From contig NZ_CP030287.1 of assembly GCF_003287935.1 (NCBI RefSeq), positions 1,302,001 through 1,366,000 on the forward strand: 64,000 nt of DNA, given 5' to 3'. Position 1 is the stretch's first letter. Each line of letters starts with the position of its first letter. The position numbers and the translations under genes are program-made. Below are positions 1 to 7,714 of the stretch, in pieces. This DNA is from Streptomyces sp. ICC1. GTDB lineage: Bacteria; Actinomycetota; Actinomycetes; Streptomycetales; Streptomycetaceae. Under the pieces are notes generated by a model. That model was not told where the DNA came from. It made no database searches and was given only the letters and a program-made list of their open reading frames with translations.

Positions 1-2
1 GG

Positions 3-614
3 CGCGACACGATCGTCGCCGACCTCGGCGGCATCGGGATGGTCTTCCTCATCCCGGACGACGGCAGGCTGCACCAGATCGACCTCTACCTCGTGCCCGC
101 CACACGCATCCCGCACCTGCGCGCAACGGTCGCCACCGCCTCGATCCTCGACCGAGAGCCGACACCCGCTGGACCCGAGGCGGTCCGGGCAGCCGGGAGC
201 TTCGCCGCGGAGTTCCTCGCCCGGCCGCGTACGTGCACCGAGCTGCTGATCGAACACCTGGTGCTGGCCGTACTGCTGCACAAGCGCATCAAGCGGGGCC
301 AGCGGTTCGTCGCCTACTCGGAGTGGCACCGGCTGCACACCGCGACGAAGGACCTCATCAAGGCCGCTCTGGCCCCGGCATCCCGGTTCTGGGGCTGGTA
401 CCAGCTGCGCGAGGAAATCGCCGTCACCCCGATCGGCCGGGCCTGCCTGAGCGACCTGGACGCGGCGATCAGCGGGCCCGCCGTGCCGACGGCCACCGAC
501 GTCGTGGCGGCCATCGACCGGATGCTCGCCCTCGTCGAGCGGGCCTGCCCCGAAGCCCTCGACGGCCTGGGCGATGCCATCGCCGCCTACCGCACCTACC
601 AGGAGCTGGTGTGA
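3..614 (+). CDS. nucleotidyltransferase-like protein, 5'-truncated by window edge
   Basis: The reading frame is open from the first complete codon of the window, so the true start lies upstream and only the last 203 residues are visible. The beginning (IVADLGGIGMVFLIPDDGRLHQID) reads like the beta-strand core of a nucleotidyltransferase domain, followed by a helical C-terminal part (about residues 70-203), a layout seen in aminoglycoside/kanamycin-type nucleotidyltransferases. The catalytic motif would lie outside the window. It overlaps the next gene by four bases (GTGA), so it is translationally coupled to the LOG, phosphoribosyltransferase and HAD genes. The family call is tentative; the coding call is solid because of frame, codon bias and coupling. 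Confidence 0.6.
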   Translation, partial: RDTIVADLGGIGMVFLIPDDGRLHQIDLYLVPATRIPHLRATVATASILDREPTPAGPEAVRAAGSFAAEFLARPRTCTELLIEHLVLAVLLHKRIKRGQRFVAYSEWHRLHTATKDLIKAALAPASRFWGWYQLREEIAVTPIGRACLSDLDAAISGPAVPTATDVVAAIDRMLALVERACPEALDGLGDAIAAYRTYQELV

Positions 615-1210
615 ACGCACTCCACCTCGCCGGCCCGGCCACCAGCTGGGCCCGCGAGGGCCTGACCGCCGTCTTCTTCGGCGGCGTCGTCCCTGCCTCG
701 GCTGAGGAGGAGAAGCTGGCCGAGGAGATCGGCCGCGCCCTGGCCCGGGCCGGGTACTCGCTCCTGCACGGCGGCTACAACGGGTTGATGGAGGCCGCAG
801 CCCGCGGAGCGAGCTCCGAGGGAGCCATGGTCACGGCGGTCACCCTGATCGGCAAGCACGACGAGTGGGGACCGTTCAACCCGCATGCCACGAGCTCGGT
901 CCACCTGCCCGACCTCGGCGCACGGCTCAACCACTACCTGGCACACGCGGATCTGATCGTCGCGATGGGCGGCGGCGTCGGCACTCTGCACGAACTGACC
1001 GCCGCCCTGTACTACGCGACCACCATCCGGCCCGTACCGATCTTCCTGACCGGGTCGGCCGCCCTGCGCCTACTCGCCTTCCTGCGGCAGGAGAAGTGGC
1101 TGTACGAGACCCCGACCCGGCCACTCGGCTACCTCACCGCCGTCGAGTCCGCCGACGCCTTCCACACCTGCCTCGCCACGCTCGACACAGCCCCGATCGG
1201 AGGAGCATGA
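611..1210 (+). CDS. LOG-family (TIGR00730-like) nucleotide phosphoribohydrolase-type protein
   Basis: 199 residues with the Rossmann-like LOG fold: FFGGVVPAS near the start, LLHGGYNGLMEAAARGA (about residues 54-70) and MGGGVGTLHELTAALYY (about 118-134). Characterised LOG proteins release free base from nucleoside monophosphates and use a PGGxGTxxE motif; here it reads MGGGVGTLHE, so the glutamate is kept but Pro is replaced by Met. The start is a GTG overlapping the previous stop. It sits in a four-gene overlapping operon with a phosphoribosyltransferase and a HAD phosphatase, which points to nucleotide or nucleoside handling. The specific substrate cannot be read from sequence. Confidence 0.75.
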   Translation: MNALHLAGPATSWAREGLTAVFFGGVVPASAEEEKLAEEIGRALARAGYSLLHGGYNGLMEAAARGASSEGAMVTAVTLIGKHDEWGPFNPHATSSVHLPDLGARLNHYLAHADLIVAMGGGVGTLHELTAALYYATTIRPVPIFLTGSAALRLLAFLRQEKWLYETPTRPLGYLTAVESADAFHTCLATLDTAPIGGA

Positions 1211-1758
1211 CCACCAGCCCCTCGCTGGCCGGCCTCACTGCCCGGCTCGCCGAAACCGCCTGCGTCACCGCCCCGTTCAGCCTCGCCGACGGTGCCCGGC
1301 TGGACGCCTACTTCGACGAGTACCGTCTAGCCGCCGACCCCACGCTCCTGCACGACACCGCCGCCGCCCTGGCCTGCCTCGTGCCCGGCGACGCCCGGCT
1401 GCTCGCGGGCATCGAGCTCGGCGGCGTCCCCCTCGTCGTCGCCCTGTCCGCTGCCACCGGCCTGCCCGCTGTGTTCCTGCGCCGCCGACCCAAGGGCTAC
1501 GGCTCCCACCGGCAGATCGAGGGCGCCCCACTCGACGGCCGCCGTACCGTCCTGGTCGACGACGTGGTCCGCTCCGGTGGACAGCTGTTGAAGATGGCCC
1601 GCACCTTGCGGATCGCCGGAGCTCCCGTCAGCCACGCGTTGTGCGTACTGGAGCGCCCGCTCGGAGGCCGCCTGCTCTTGGCAGAGCACCGCGTCACCCT
1701 GCATTCCCTGCTCACCGAGGCCGACCTGCCGCCCACGCAGGGCGGTGAAGCAGCGTGA
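1207..1758 (+). CDS. orotate-type phosphoribosyltransferase
   Basis: 183 residues. The PRPP-binding loop is clear: VLVDDVVRSGGQLLKMA (about residues 115-131) with the paired acidic residues, preceded by GIELGGVPLVVALS and FLRRRPKGYGSHRQIEG, which matches the PyrE-type catalytic loop (KxYG). Type I enzymes transfer ribose-5-phosphate between PRPP and a base. The length is close to PyrE, but the context (LOG, HAD, second AlaRS) is not the pyrimidine operon, so I read it as an accessory paralogue. It starts with ATG overlapping the previous TGA and overlaps the following HAD gene by four bases. Confidence 0.8.
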   Translation: MTTSPSLAGLTARLAETACVTAPFSLADGARLDAYFDEYRLAADPTLLHDTAAALACLVPGDARLLAGIELGGVPLVVALSAATGLPAVFLRRRPKGYGSHRQIEGAPLDGRRTVLVDDVVRSGGQLLKMARTLRIAGAPVSHALCVLERPLGGRLLLAEHRVTLHSLLTEADLPPTQGGEAA

Positions 1759-2426
1759 AGCGGGCCGTACTCTTCGACCTCGACGGGGTCCTCCTCGACA
1801 GCCGCACCGCGCAACTCGCCACGCTGGCAGGCTTCGCGACCTCGGCTCTCGACCACCGCGTCACCACCGACGGCCTCCCCGCCGGAGCCCTGACCAGGCC
1901 ACGCGAGCAGGTATTGGCCGAACTCGGCCTGAACGGGGTGATCAACGAGGACGGCTGGGACGCGGCCACCGCAACGGCCGGTCTCCACACCGAGACCTTC
2001 CCGTTCGTCGGCGAGACCCTCACGGCCCTCCGGGCCGCCGGCGTCGCCACGGCCATCGTGACCCTGCGAAGCCGCCGCCGGGTCGGCTGGCTCTTACCCC
2101 CGGACATCCTCGACCTGATCGACACCATCGTCTGCTTCGAGGACGCAACTCCCAAGCCCGCACCCGACGGGCTGCTGCTCGCCCTGCGACAGCTCGACGT
2201 CGCACCGAAGGACGCCGTGTTCGTCGGTGACACGGACATCGACATCCACGCCGCCCGCGCGGCCGGCATCAGGGCAGTCGGCGCCGGCTGGGGCTTCGCC
2301 GGCCCCGACGTCCTCACCCGGGCAGGCGCCGACCTCGTCCTGCCACACGCCGCCGCGCTCGCCGACGTACTCCTCCTCCATCTGGCGGGAGCTGAGCCTT
2401 CCCACCAGAAGACCAAGCGATCTTGA
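1755..2426 (+). CDS. HAD-superfamily phosphatase
   Basis: 223 residues. Motif I is LFDLDGVLLDS at the N-terminus (two catalytic Asp), motif II is around IVTLRS, motif III includes KPAPDG, and motif IV is VFVGDTDIDIHAA (acidic pair for Mg2+). This is the arrangement of the phosphoglycolate phosphatase-like HAD group, so a small phosphorylated metabolite, perhaps the 5'-phosphate of a nucleotide made by the preceding phosphoribosyltransferase, is the likely substrate (inference). GTG start overlapping the preceding TGA; last gene of the overlapping operon, followed by a strong hairpin. Confidence 0.85.
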   Translation: MKRAVLFDLDGVLLDSRTAQLATLAGFATSALDHRVTTDGLPAGALTRPREQVLAELGLNGVINEDGWDAATATAGLHTETFPFVGETLTALRAAGVATAIVTLRSRRRVGWLLPPDILDLIDTIVCFEDATPKPAPDGLLLALRQLDVAPKDAVFVGDTDIDIHAARAAGIRAVGAGWGFAGPDVLTRAGADLVLPHAAALADVLLLHLAGAEPSHQKTKRS

Positions 2427-2445
2427 TACCGGACCCGCTACTCTG

Positions 2446-2494
2446 GGTGGTGCAACGCGCACAGGACCATCGGGTCCGTGTGGGCTGCACCACC
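2446..2494 (+). promoter_or_regulatory. long RNA hairpin between HAD gene and alaS paralogue (terminator or attenuator)
   Basis: The arms GGTGGTGCA (2446-2454) and TGCACCACC (2486-2494) are fully complementary, and the interior refolds (CACA-GGACC with GGTCC-G-TGTG), so nearly the whole 49 nt pairs. There is no U-run after it. It may end the upstream operon or act as an attenuator in the leader of the AlaRS gene; the sequence does not decide between the two. Confidence 0.6.
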
Positions 2495-2558
2495 TGTGAG
2501 CAACGGATCTGGAGTCATGGTCTACACCGTGGGGGCGCGAGCTATCTGCGTCGAGCTG

Positions 2559-2589
2559 GAGAACTGAGAACCACTCAGTCCCCGTTCTC
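2559..2589 (+). promoter_or_regulatory. second leader hairpin upstream of the alaS paralogue
   Basis: Outer arms GAGAAC (2559-2564) and GTTCTC (2584-2589), inner arms TGAG and CTCA closing a loop AACCA (2569-2573). It lies 62 nt before the AlaRS start. A loop carrying ACCA, identical to a tRNA 3' end, is notable in front of an aminoacyl-tRNA synthetase but may be chance. Confidence 0.4.
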
Positions 2590-2651
2590 GGCCCGGCTCG
2601 GCGTGTGATCACCCCCCACCTCTCCACGACTCTTCCGTGAGGGCCACACCC

Positions 2652-5306
2652 ATGCGCTCGACGCAGATCCGCTCCACCTTCCTGGACTACTTCACCTCCC
2701 GCGGCCACCGCCAGGTCCCGTCCAGCCCCCTCATCCCCTCCGACCCGACCCTGCTGCTGGCCAACGCCGGCATGAACCAGTTCAAGCCCTACTTCCTGGG
2801 CGAGGTCACCCCGGAGAACCGCCGCGCCACCACCATCCAGAAGTGCGCCCGCACCTCCGACATCGACAACGTCGGCCGGACCAACCGGCACGCCACGTTC
2901 TTCGAGATGATGGGTAACTTCTCCTTCGGCGACTACTTCAAGGCCGACGCCATCGCCTACGCCTGGGAACTCCTCACCCAGGGCTACAACCTGGAGAAGG
3001 ACCGCCTCTGGATCACCGTCTACGAGGACGACGACGAGGCCGAACAGCTCTGGCGCAAGATCGGCGTCCCTGCCGAGCGCATCCAGCGCCTGGGCATGGA
3101 GGACAACTACTGGTCCATGGGGGCCCCCGGCCCTTGCGGCCCCTGCTCGGAGGTCAACTACGACCGAGGGCCGGCCTTCGGCCGCGAGGGTGGACCAGCC
3201 GTCGACGGCGAGCGCTACGTGGAGATCTGGAACCTCGTCTTCATGCAGTACCAGCGCGGCGAGGGCGACAAGAAGGGCAACTTCCCGATCCTCGGCGAGC
3301 TCGCCCAGCAGAGCATCGACACCGGCCTCGGTCTCGACCGCCTTGCCGCGATCCTCCAGGACGTCGAGAATGTCTGCACCACCGACCTCCTCCTGCCCAC
3401 CCTGGAGACCGTCCAGGAACTGGCCGGCCGCGCCTCCCCCGGCAGCACTGACGAGAAGGTCTCCTTCCAGGTCGTCACCGAGCACGCCCGCTCGATCGCC
3501 TACCTCATCGCCGATGGCGTCCTGCCCTCCAAGGACGGCCGCGGCTACGTCCTGCGCCGCCTCATGCGCCGTGCGGTCCGGCACGCCCGTCTAATCGGCA
3601 TCGATCAGCCCGTCCTCGCCCCCACCACCGCCAGCGTGATCGCCAACCTCGGCGACGTCTGGCCCGAACTCACCGACCAGGCCAACCTCATCGAGCAGGT
3701 CGTCACCGCTGAGGAGGAGTCCTTCACCCGCACCCTCGCACAGGGCACCCGGCTGCTGAACGCCGCGATCACCCGCACCCGGGAGAGCCGCTCCGGCTCA
3801 CTGCCGGGCGAGACCGCCTTCGAACTCGCCGACACCTTCGGCTTCCCCCTGGAGCTGACGGTCGAGGCCGCCCACGACGCCGGCCTGACCGTGGACGAAG
3901 ACCGCTTCGCCACGCTGCTGGACGAGCAGAGGAAGCGCGCCAAGACCGGCGGCAAGGCCAAGACCGCCGACGCCCTGCGCCGCCAGGACACCTACCGGGA
4001 ACTGTCCGCCCACCTGCCGCGCACCGAGTTCCTCGGCTACGAGCACCTCACCGCCGAGGTCAGCGTGCTCGGCCTGCTCTCCAGCGGGGCCGTTACCACC
4101 TGCGCCCCCGAGGGCTCCGACGTCGAATTCGTCCTCGACCGCTCGCCGTTCTACGCCGAAGCCGGCGGCCAGATCGGCGACACCGGCACCCTGCGCACCG
4201 CCGACGGCGCCCTGCTGCGGATTACGGACACCCGGTATGGCCTGGAGGGCTTCCGGGTCCACAGCGCCCGCGTCGTCGACGGTGAGCTCCGCACCGGGGC
4301 GACTGGCGAAGCAGCCGTCGATGCCGACCGGCGCAAGGGCCTCATGCGCTCCCACTCGGCCACCCACATCCTGCACGCCGTCGTACGCGCCACCCTCGGG
4401 GATCACGCCCGCCAGCAGGGCTCACTCGTCGAATCCGACCGCCTGCGCTTCGACTTCGCCCACTTCTCCGCCGTCACCCCCGAGCAGCTCGCCCGGATCG
4501 AAGCCGCCGTCAACGGCCACGTCCTCGACGACCCTGCCGTCCGTGCCTGGCACGCCGACCGTGCCGAGGCCGAGGCCGCCGGCGCCATCGCCCTGTTCGG
4601 GGAGAAGTACGGCGACACCGTCCGCATCGTCGACATCGGCGACTTCTCCCGCGAACTGTGCGGCGGTACCCATGTCGCCCACGGCTCCCAGGTCGGCGCC
4701 TTCCGGCTGCTCAGCGAGGGCTCGATCGGCTCCAACCTCCGCCGCATCGAAGCCCTGACCGGCCATGGCGCCCTCCGCCACCACGACGTCGAACGCCGCA
4801 TCCTCGAAGAGGTCTCCACCCTCCTCGGCACCCGCCCGAAGGAGGCCGCCGAGACCCTTCACAAGCGCCTGGGCTCCTTGGCCGCTGCGGAGAAGGAGGT
4901 CTCCCGCCGGCGCGAGGCCGAATTGCGGATTCAGGCGGACCAGCTCGCCTCCTCCTCCCGCCAGGTACCTGGCGGCCGGATCGTCTCGCAGCGGATTTCA
5001 GGACTCGGCGCGAGCGACCTGCGCAGCCTCGCCACCAGCACCGCCGACCGCCTCAGCAGCGACCGGGCGGTGGTCGTCCTCGGCACCGAGCACGACGGCA
5101 AGGCCTTCCTCGTAGCCGCCATCACCCCCGGCCTCCTCGGCTCAGGAACCTCGGCCAGCCAGATCCTCGCCTCGGCCGCCCGCACCGTAGGCGGCGGAGC
5201 CGGCGGCACTGGCCCCGTCGCCAATGCCGGAGGCCGCCGCGTCGAAGCCCTCGACGAAGCCCTCAGCATCGCTGTCCAGGAAGCGACCCGCACACTCGGC
5301 CAGTAG
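2652..5306 (+). CDS. alaS: alanyl-tRNA synthetase (accessory paralogue)
   Basis: 884 residues from the ATG at 2652 (an in-frame GTG lies at 2637), close to full AlaRS length. Class II catalytic core at the N-terminus (NAGMNQFKPYFLGE, CARTSDIDNVGRTNRH, FFEMMGNFSFGDYFK). The editing domain keeps its whole zinc site: HSATH at residues 568-572 and CGGTH at 670-674. A C-Ala domain ends in GGGAGG and EALDEAL. The enzyme charges tRNA-Ala and clears Ser/Gly mischarging. It differs clearly from the housekeeping Streptomyces AlaRS that I recall and sits in an accessory region beside nucleotide-processing genes, so I read it as a second copy, possibly a resistance form or part of a tRNA-using pathway (inference). 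Its leader holds two hairpins. Confidence 0.9.
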   Translation: MRSTQIRSTFLDYFTSRGHRQVPSSPLIPSDPTLLLANAGMNQFKPYFLGEVTPENRRATTIQKCARTSDIDNVGRTNRHATFFEMMGNFSFGDYFKADAIAYAWELLTQGYNLEKDRLWITVYEDDDEAEQLWRKIGVPAERIQRLGMEDNYWSMGAPGPCGPCSEVNYDRGPAFGREGGPAVDGERYVEIWNLVFMQYQRGEGDKKGNFPILGELAQQSIDTGLGLDRLAAILQDVENVCTTDLLLPTLETVQELAGRASPGSTDEKVSFQVVTEHARSIAYLIADGVLPSKDGRGYVLRRLMRRAVRHARLIGIDQPVLAPTTASVIANLGDVWPELTDQANLIEQVVTAEEESFTRTLAQGTRLLNAAITRTRESRSGSLPGETAFELADTFGFPLELTVEAAHDAGLTVDEDRFATLLDEQRKRAKTGGKAKTADALRRQDTYRELSAHLPRTEFLGYEHLTAEVSVLGLLSSGAVTTCAPEGSDVEFVLDRSPFYAEAGGQIGDTGTLRTADGALLRITDTRYGLEGFRVHSARVVDGELRTGATGEAAVDADRRKGLMRSHSATHILHAVVRATLGDHARQQGSLVESDRLRFDFAHFSAVTPEQLARIEAAVNGHVLDDPAVRAWHADRAEAEAAGAIALFGEKYGDTVRIVDIGDFSRELCGGTHVAHGSQVGAFRLLSEGSIGSNLRRIEALTGHGALRHHDVERRILEEVSTLLGTRPKEAAETLHKRLGSLAAAEKEVSRRREAELRIQADQLASSSRQVPGGRIVSQRISGLGASDLRSLATSTADRLSSDRAVVVLGTEHDGKAFLVAAITPGLLGSGTSASQILASAARTVGGGAGGTGPVANAGGRRVEALDEALSIAVQEATRTLGQ

Positions 5307-5387
5307 GCGCCCCATACGCGGGAGGTACACGGCAAGCAAACGCCCCAGCCGGGGCCGCCGCCAGCAGCGTGCCTCCCGCCATCACAA

Positions 5388-5930
5388 TCAGCCCGTCGGC
5401 AGGTCCTTCACGAGGACCACGCTGTCGTAGTTGGTCACATCCCACCGCCAGGTACCCACGGGCACATAGCCCCGCCGGCGGTACCAGCCGACGAGCTCAG
5501 TCGCCTGGGACGACGTGTCGATGACGACCTGCAAGGCGCCGCGCGCTGCGACCCGCTCTTCAGCAACCCACAGAAGCCGCTGCCCCAGTCCAGTCCCCCA
5601 CTGAGACGGATCCACCGCAAGCTGCCAGAAAGACCCCGCGCCAGACGGCGCGGGGTACCCATCCGGGGCTACGTACGGAGCCGCAACGGTGACCGTGCCC
5701 ACCAGCGAGTTCCCCCGAAGCGCCAGCCAGCACTCGCCACTCCGCAGCCGGTGAGCCGTGTCCTGCGGAGACTGGTACGAGGCGAAGAAGACCCGTCCGG
5801 CGGCAGCATGATCGGCATACGCCCGGTGGAGCAGACAGGTCAGCTCCTGCACCGAATCTTCCTCAGTAAACGGCCGGATCGCTGCCTCGCCAGACGGCGC
5901 CCATTTCGCAGCCTTCACGGGTTCAGTCAC
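5388..5930 (-). CDS. GNAT-family N-acetyltransferase
   Basis: 180 residues. The GNAT acetyl-CoA motif is FWQLAVDPSQWGTGLGQRLL (beta4 followed by the Q/RxxGxG/A-type loop), and the C-terminal part ELVGWYRRRGYVPVGTW is the typical beta5-alpha4 end. The start is chosen at the GTG at 5930 because GGAGG lies eight bases upstream; a longer frame to 6023 has no such site. The acceptor substrate is unknown. It is convergent with the AlaRS paralogue, with 81 bases between the stops. Confidence 0.8.
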   Translation of the reverse strand: MTEPVKAAKWAPSGEAAIRPFTEEDSVQELTCLLHRAYADHAAAGRVFFASYQSPQDTAHRLRSGECWLALRGNSLVGTVTVAAPYVAPDGYPAPSGAGSFWQLAVDPSQWGTGLGQRLLWVAEERVAARGALQVVIDTSSQATELVGWYRRRGYVPVGTWRWDVTNYDSVVLVKDLPTG

Positions 5931-6172
5931 GGCGTCGGCCTCCAAACCGATCCGCTGAAGCGGCTCTGACCTGGACGCTTCATCCACATGGGGCGGGCGC
6001 CTGCCAACCTCAGCTTGCGCCAACCGCCACCGGGACGCTCGTCGAGCGAGGCGAGCGGCGCCGATCTGCGAGCCGCCACGCCAGGACTGCGCTCTCCGGG
6101 AAGCCGCCAGCGAAGGCCGGATCTACCCTGGAAACAGGGGCCTTGCCTCATTCCGTGAGATCGAAGGACATC

Positions 6173-6328
6173 ATGATCGTCCTCGGCATCATCCTGCTGG
6201 TCATCGGCTATGTGGTCGGCTTCGCCATCCTGTCGACCATCGGGATCATCTTGGTCGTCGTCGGCGTCATTCTGTGGATCCTGGGATCCGTCGGACACAA
6301 GGTCGGCGGACGGCGGCACTACTGGTAG
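6173..6328 (+). CDS. small membrane protein, DUF6131-like
   Basis: 51 residues: two hydrophobic helices (IVLGIILLVIGYVVGFAIL and IGIILVVVGVILWILGSVG) and a basic end GRRHYW. This matches the short DUF6131-type proteins widespread in Streptomyces as I remember them. AAGGA lies seven bases before the ATG. Function unknown; inner membrane. It lies in a group of small proteins (PRC-barrel, DUF6381-like, hydrophobic peptide) of the kind often found together in Streptomyces. Confidence 0.7.
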   Translation: MIVLGIILLVIGYVVGFAILSTIGIILVVVGVILWILGSVGHKVGGRRHYW

Positions 6329-6507
6329 CCCCCCTGACCTCGCACGGGAGTCCGCCCGTCCCACACGGCCCGAGGCCGAGGACGCGTACAGGACGGCCGC
6401 CGCGCCGCATCCTGCCGAGCTTCCGGACGCGCACAACACTGGCCGGTGTCACCCTCACGTTTAGAAGATCGCGCGGGCAGCCACCGGCCAGTGTACGTAC
6501 TGGGCCG

Positions 6508-6696
6508 TCACATGGGGTCGATGCCCTCGCTGCCCCGCTCGCTCTCCTTCTTGCTCTGGTCCAAGATCCGGCGGGCCTTGTCCTTCAGCCGCTGGCGCTC
6601 CGCCGGGTCGGTGGCACGCTCCGCGGCCTTCTCGAACTTCTGCGCCTGGTCACGCATCTGCTGGGCGCGGCTGCCGGACTCACCTGCAACGCTCAT
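6508..6696 (-). CDS. small charged helical protein, DUF6381-like
   Basis: 62 residues from ATG at 6696. Almost entirely Arg/Glu/Lys/Gln-rich amphipathic helix (RAQQMRDQAQKFEKAAERA, then TDPAERQRLKDKARRILDQ), soluble, with no membrane segment. It resembles the DUF6381 family of Streptomyces. Function unknown. The ATG is taken over an upstream in-frame start because family members begin with MSVAGES-type sequences. Confidence 0.65.
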   Translation of the reverse strand: MSVAGESGSRAQQMRDQAQKFEKAAERATDPAERQRLKDKARRILDQSKKESERGSEGIDPM

Positions 6697-6841
6697 GATC
6701 ACTCCTGGGATCTGGGGGAGAGCGGATGCCACCAGCGAAACAGTGCCTCCGCTCCCGCGCATCCCGAACGGTCACCCACCGCTATCCCCGCAGCACAGGC
6801 CACGTGCAGGAGGTCACCAGCCCGACGCACCTCCGCCCCTC

Positions 6842-7009
6842 TCAGCGGAGGTGGCGGCGGACAGGGCGCCGTCGGTGGGTGCCCAGGTACACCAGGGCCG
6901 CCACGAAGACGAGGATGCCGATGACCAGCAGGTAGAGCAGCCCTTCGACGGCGGCGCCGATGATGCCCAGCACCATCGCCACGATGACCAGGATCAAGAA
7001 GACCTTCAC
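6842..7009 (-). CDS. 55-residue hydrophobic membrane peptide
   Basis: A short gene easily missed: GTG at 7009, AGGAGG about ten bases upstream, TGA at 6842-6844. The product is VKVFLILVIVAMVLGIIGAA, then a second hydrophobic stretch (LLYLLVIGILVFVAALVYLG) and a strongly basic tail HRRRPVRRHLR. Two transmembrane helices with a positive C-terminus, presumably inner membrane. The family is not recognised with confidence. It lies 29 bases downstream of the PRC-barrel gene on the same strand and is probably co-transcribed. Confidence 0.6.
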   Translation of the reverse strand: MKVFLILVIVAMVLGIIGAAVEGLLYLLVIGILVFVAALVYLGTHRRRPVRRHLR

Positions 7010-7038
7010 GACGCGGACACCTCCTCGGGTACGGGCGG

Positions 7039-7392
7039 TCAGCGGCGGGCCAGCTGCCGTTCGCCGCCCGCGCCGGGCCGATAGGTGAGGCCGTAGCGCT
7101 GGAAGACGACTTCCTCATCCTCGGCCGGCAGAACATCGTCCGTACCGATCGAAGGTGACTTCATCACCAGGGCCTTGTCATCGACCTTGACGTAGCCCGG
7201 CCCGACGATCGCACCGTCCAGAGGAACGAAGACCAGCCTGTGGCGGGTGGGCAGCCCCACTAGCACGGTAGCCATGGCCGGCTCGTCCGTGCTCGTGTCC
7301 ACGTAGATGGTCTCCAGCGCGCCGATCCTGTGCCAGCCCGAGTCGACCACGTCGTTACCAAGCCACTCGCGGACATCCGCTGCCTGGATCAT
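7039..7392 (-). CDS. PRC-barrel domain protein
   Basis: 117 residues from ATG at 7392, with AAGGGG upstream. The centre (TIYVDTSTDEPAMATVLVGL, then RHRLVFVPLDGAIV and YVKVDDKALVMKSP) is the beta-rich PRC-barrel, a fold shared by RimM and photosynthetic reaction-centre H subunits, and common in Streptomyces stress loci. The C-terminal tail YGLTYRPGAGGERQLARR is typical of the actinobacterial group. Role unknown. It heads the minus-strand group of small proteins. Confidence 0.75.
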   Translation of the reverse strand: MIQAADVREWLGNDVVDSGWHRIGALETIYVDTSTDEPAMATVLVGLPTRHRLVFVPLDGAIVGPGYVKVDDKALVMKSPSIGTDDVLPAEDEEVVFQRYGLTYRPGAGGERQLARR

Positions 7393-7493
7393 CCTGCTGT
7401 CCCCTTCGGCGACCACAGACCGACCCGTGTACCTCTCAGCTTGCCCCCGCCTGACCGAGGACACCAGCGAGTGACTGCCCCAGCCGCACGAAT

Positions 7494-7523
7494 CCGCCCG
7501 AGGGCGGAAATGCCCTCGGGCGG
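7494..7523. terminator. perfect 12-bp hairpin between divergent genes
   Basis: CCGCCCGAGGGC (7494-7505) and GCCCTCGGGCGG (7512-7523) with a six-base loop. It lies between the divergent PRC-barrel gene and the propeller-like gene, so it may insulate the two promoters; there is no U-run. Confidence 0.45.
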
Positions 7524-7617
7524 CCTCTGGGCCGAGCCCGACGAAGGACGGGCGCGGGCATTCACTCGTTCGAGCGACGGCAAAAGGGATTCACGCCAAG
7601 GGAGCTCCCGTATCGGC

Positions 7618-7647
7618 TTGATAGTCACTCTCCGTCCAATACATGAT
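7618..7647 (+). promoter_or_regulatory. possible promoter of the propeller-like gene
   Basis: TTGATA (7618-7623) and CATGAT (7642-7647) are spaced by 18 bases, a plausible sigma-70-type pair about 70 bases before the start. Only the match to consensus supports it. Confidence 0.3.
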
Positions 7648-7714
7648 TCCATAGCGTTACGGTGGGCGGCTTCGGAGCGTAGTCGCCTTCGTTGCAGTGA
7701 ATAAGGGGAGCAAC

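Noticed and set aside
2443..2494. T-box riboswitch before the AlaRS paralogue (GGGTGGTGCAACGCG resembles the T-box core)
   Set aside because: The conserved AGGGTGGNACCGCG is interrupted by an insertion, there is no room for a specifier stem between the HAD stop and the motif, and the segment pairs with its own complement as a plain hairpin.
2423..2608. 61-codon leader peptide gene before alaS
   Set aside because: TTG start without ribosome-binding site, codon pattern unlike neighbours, and no run of Ala codons.
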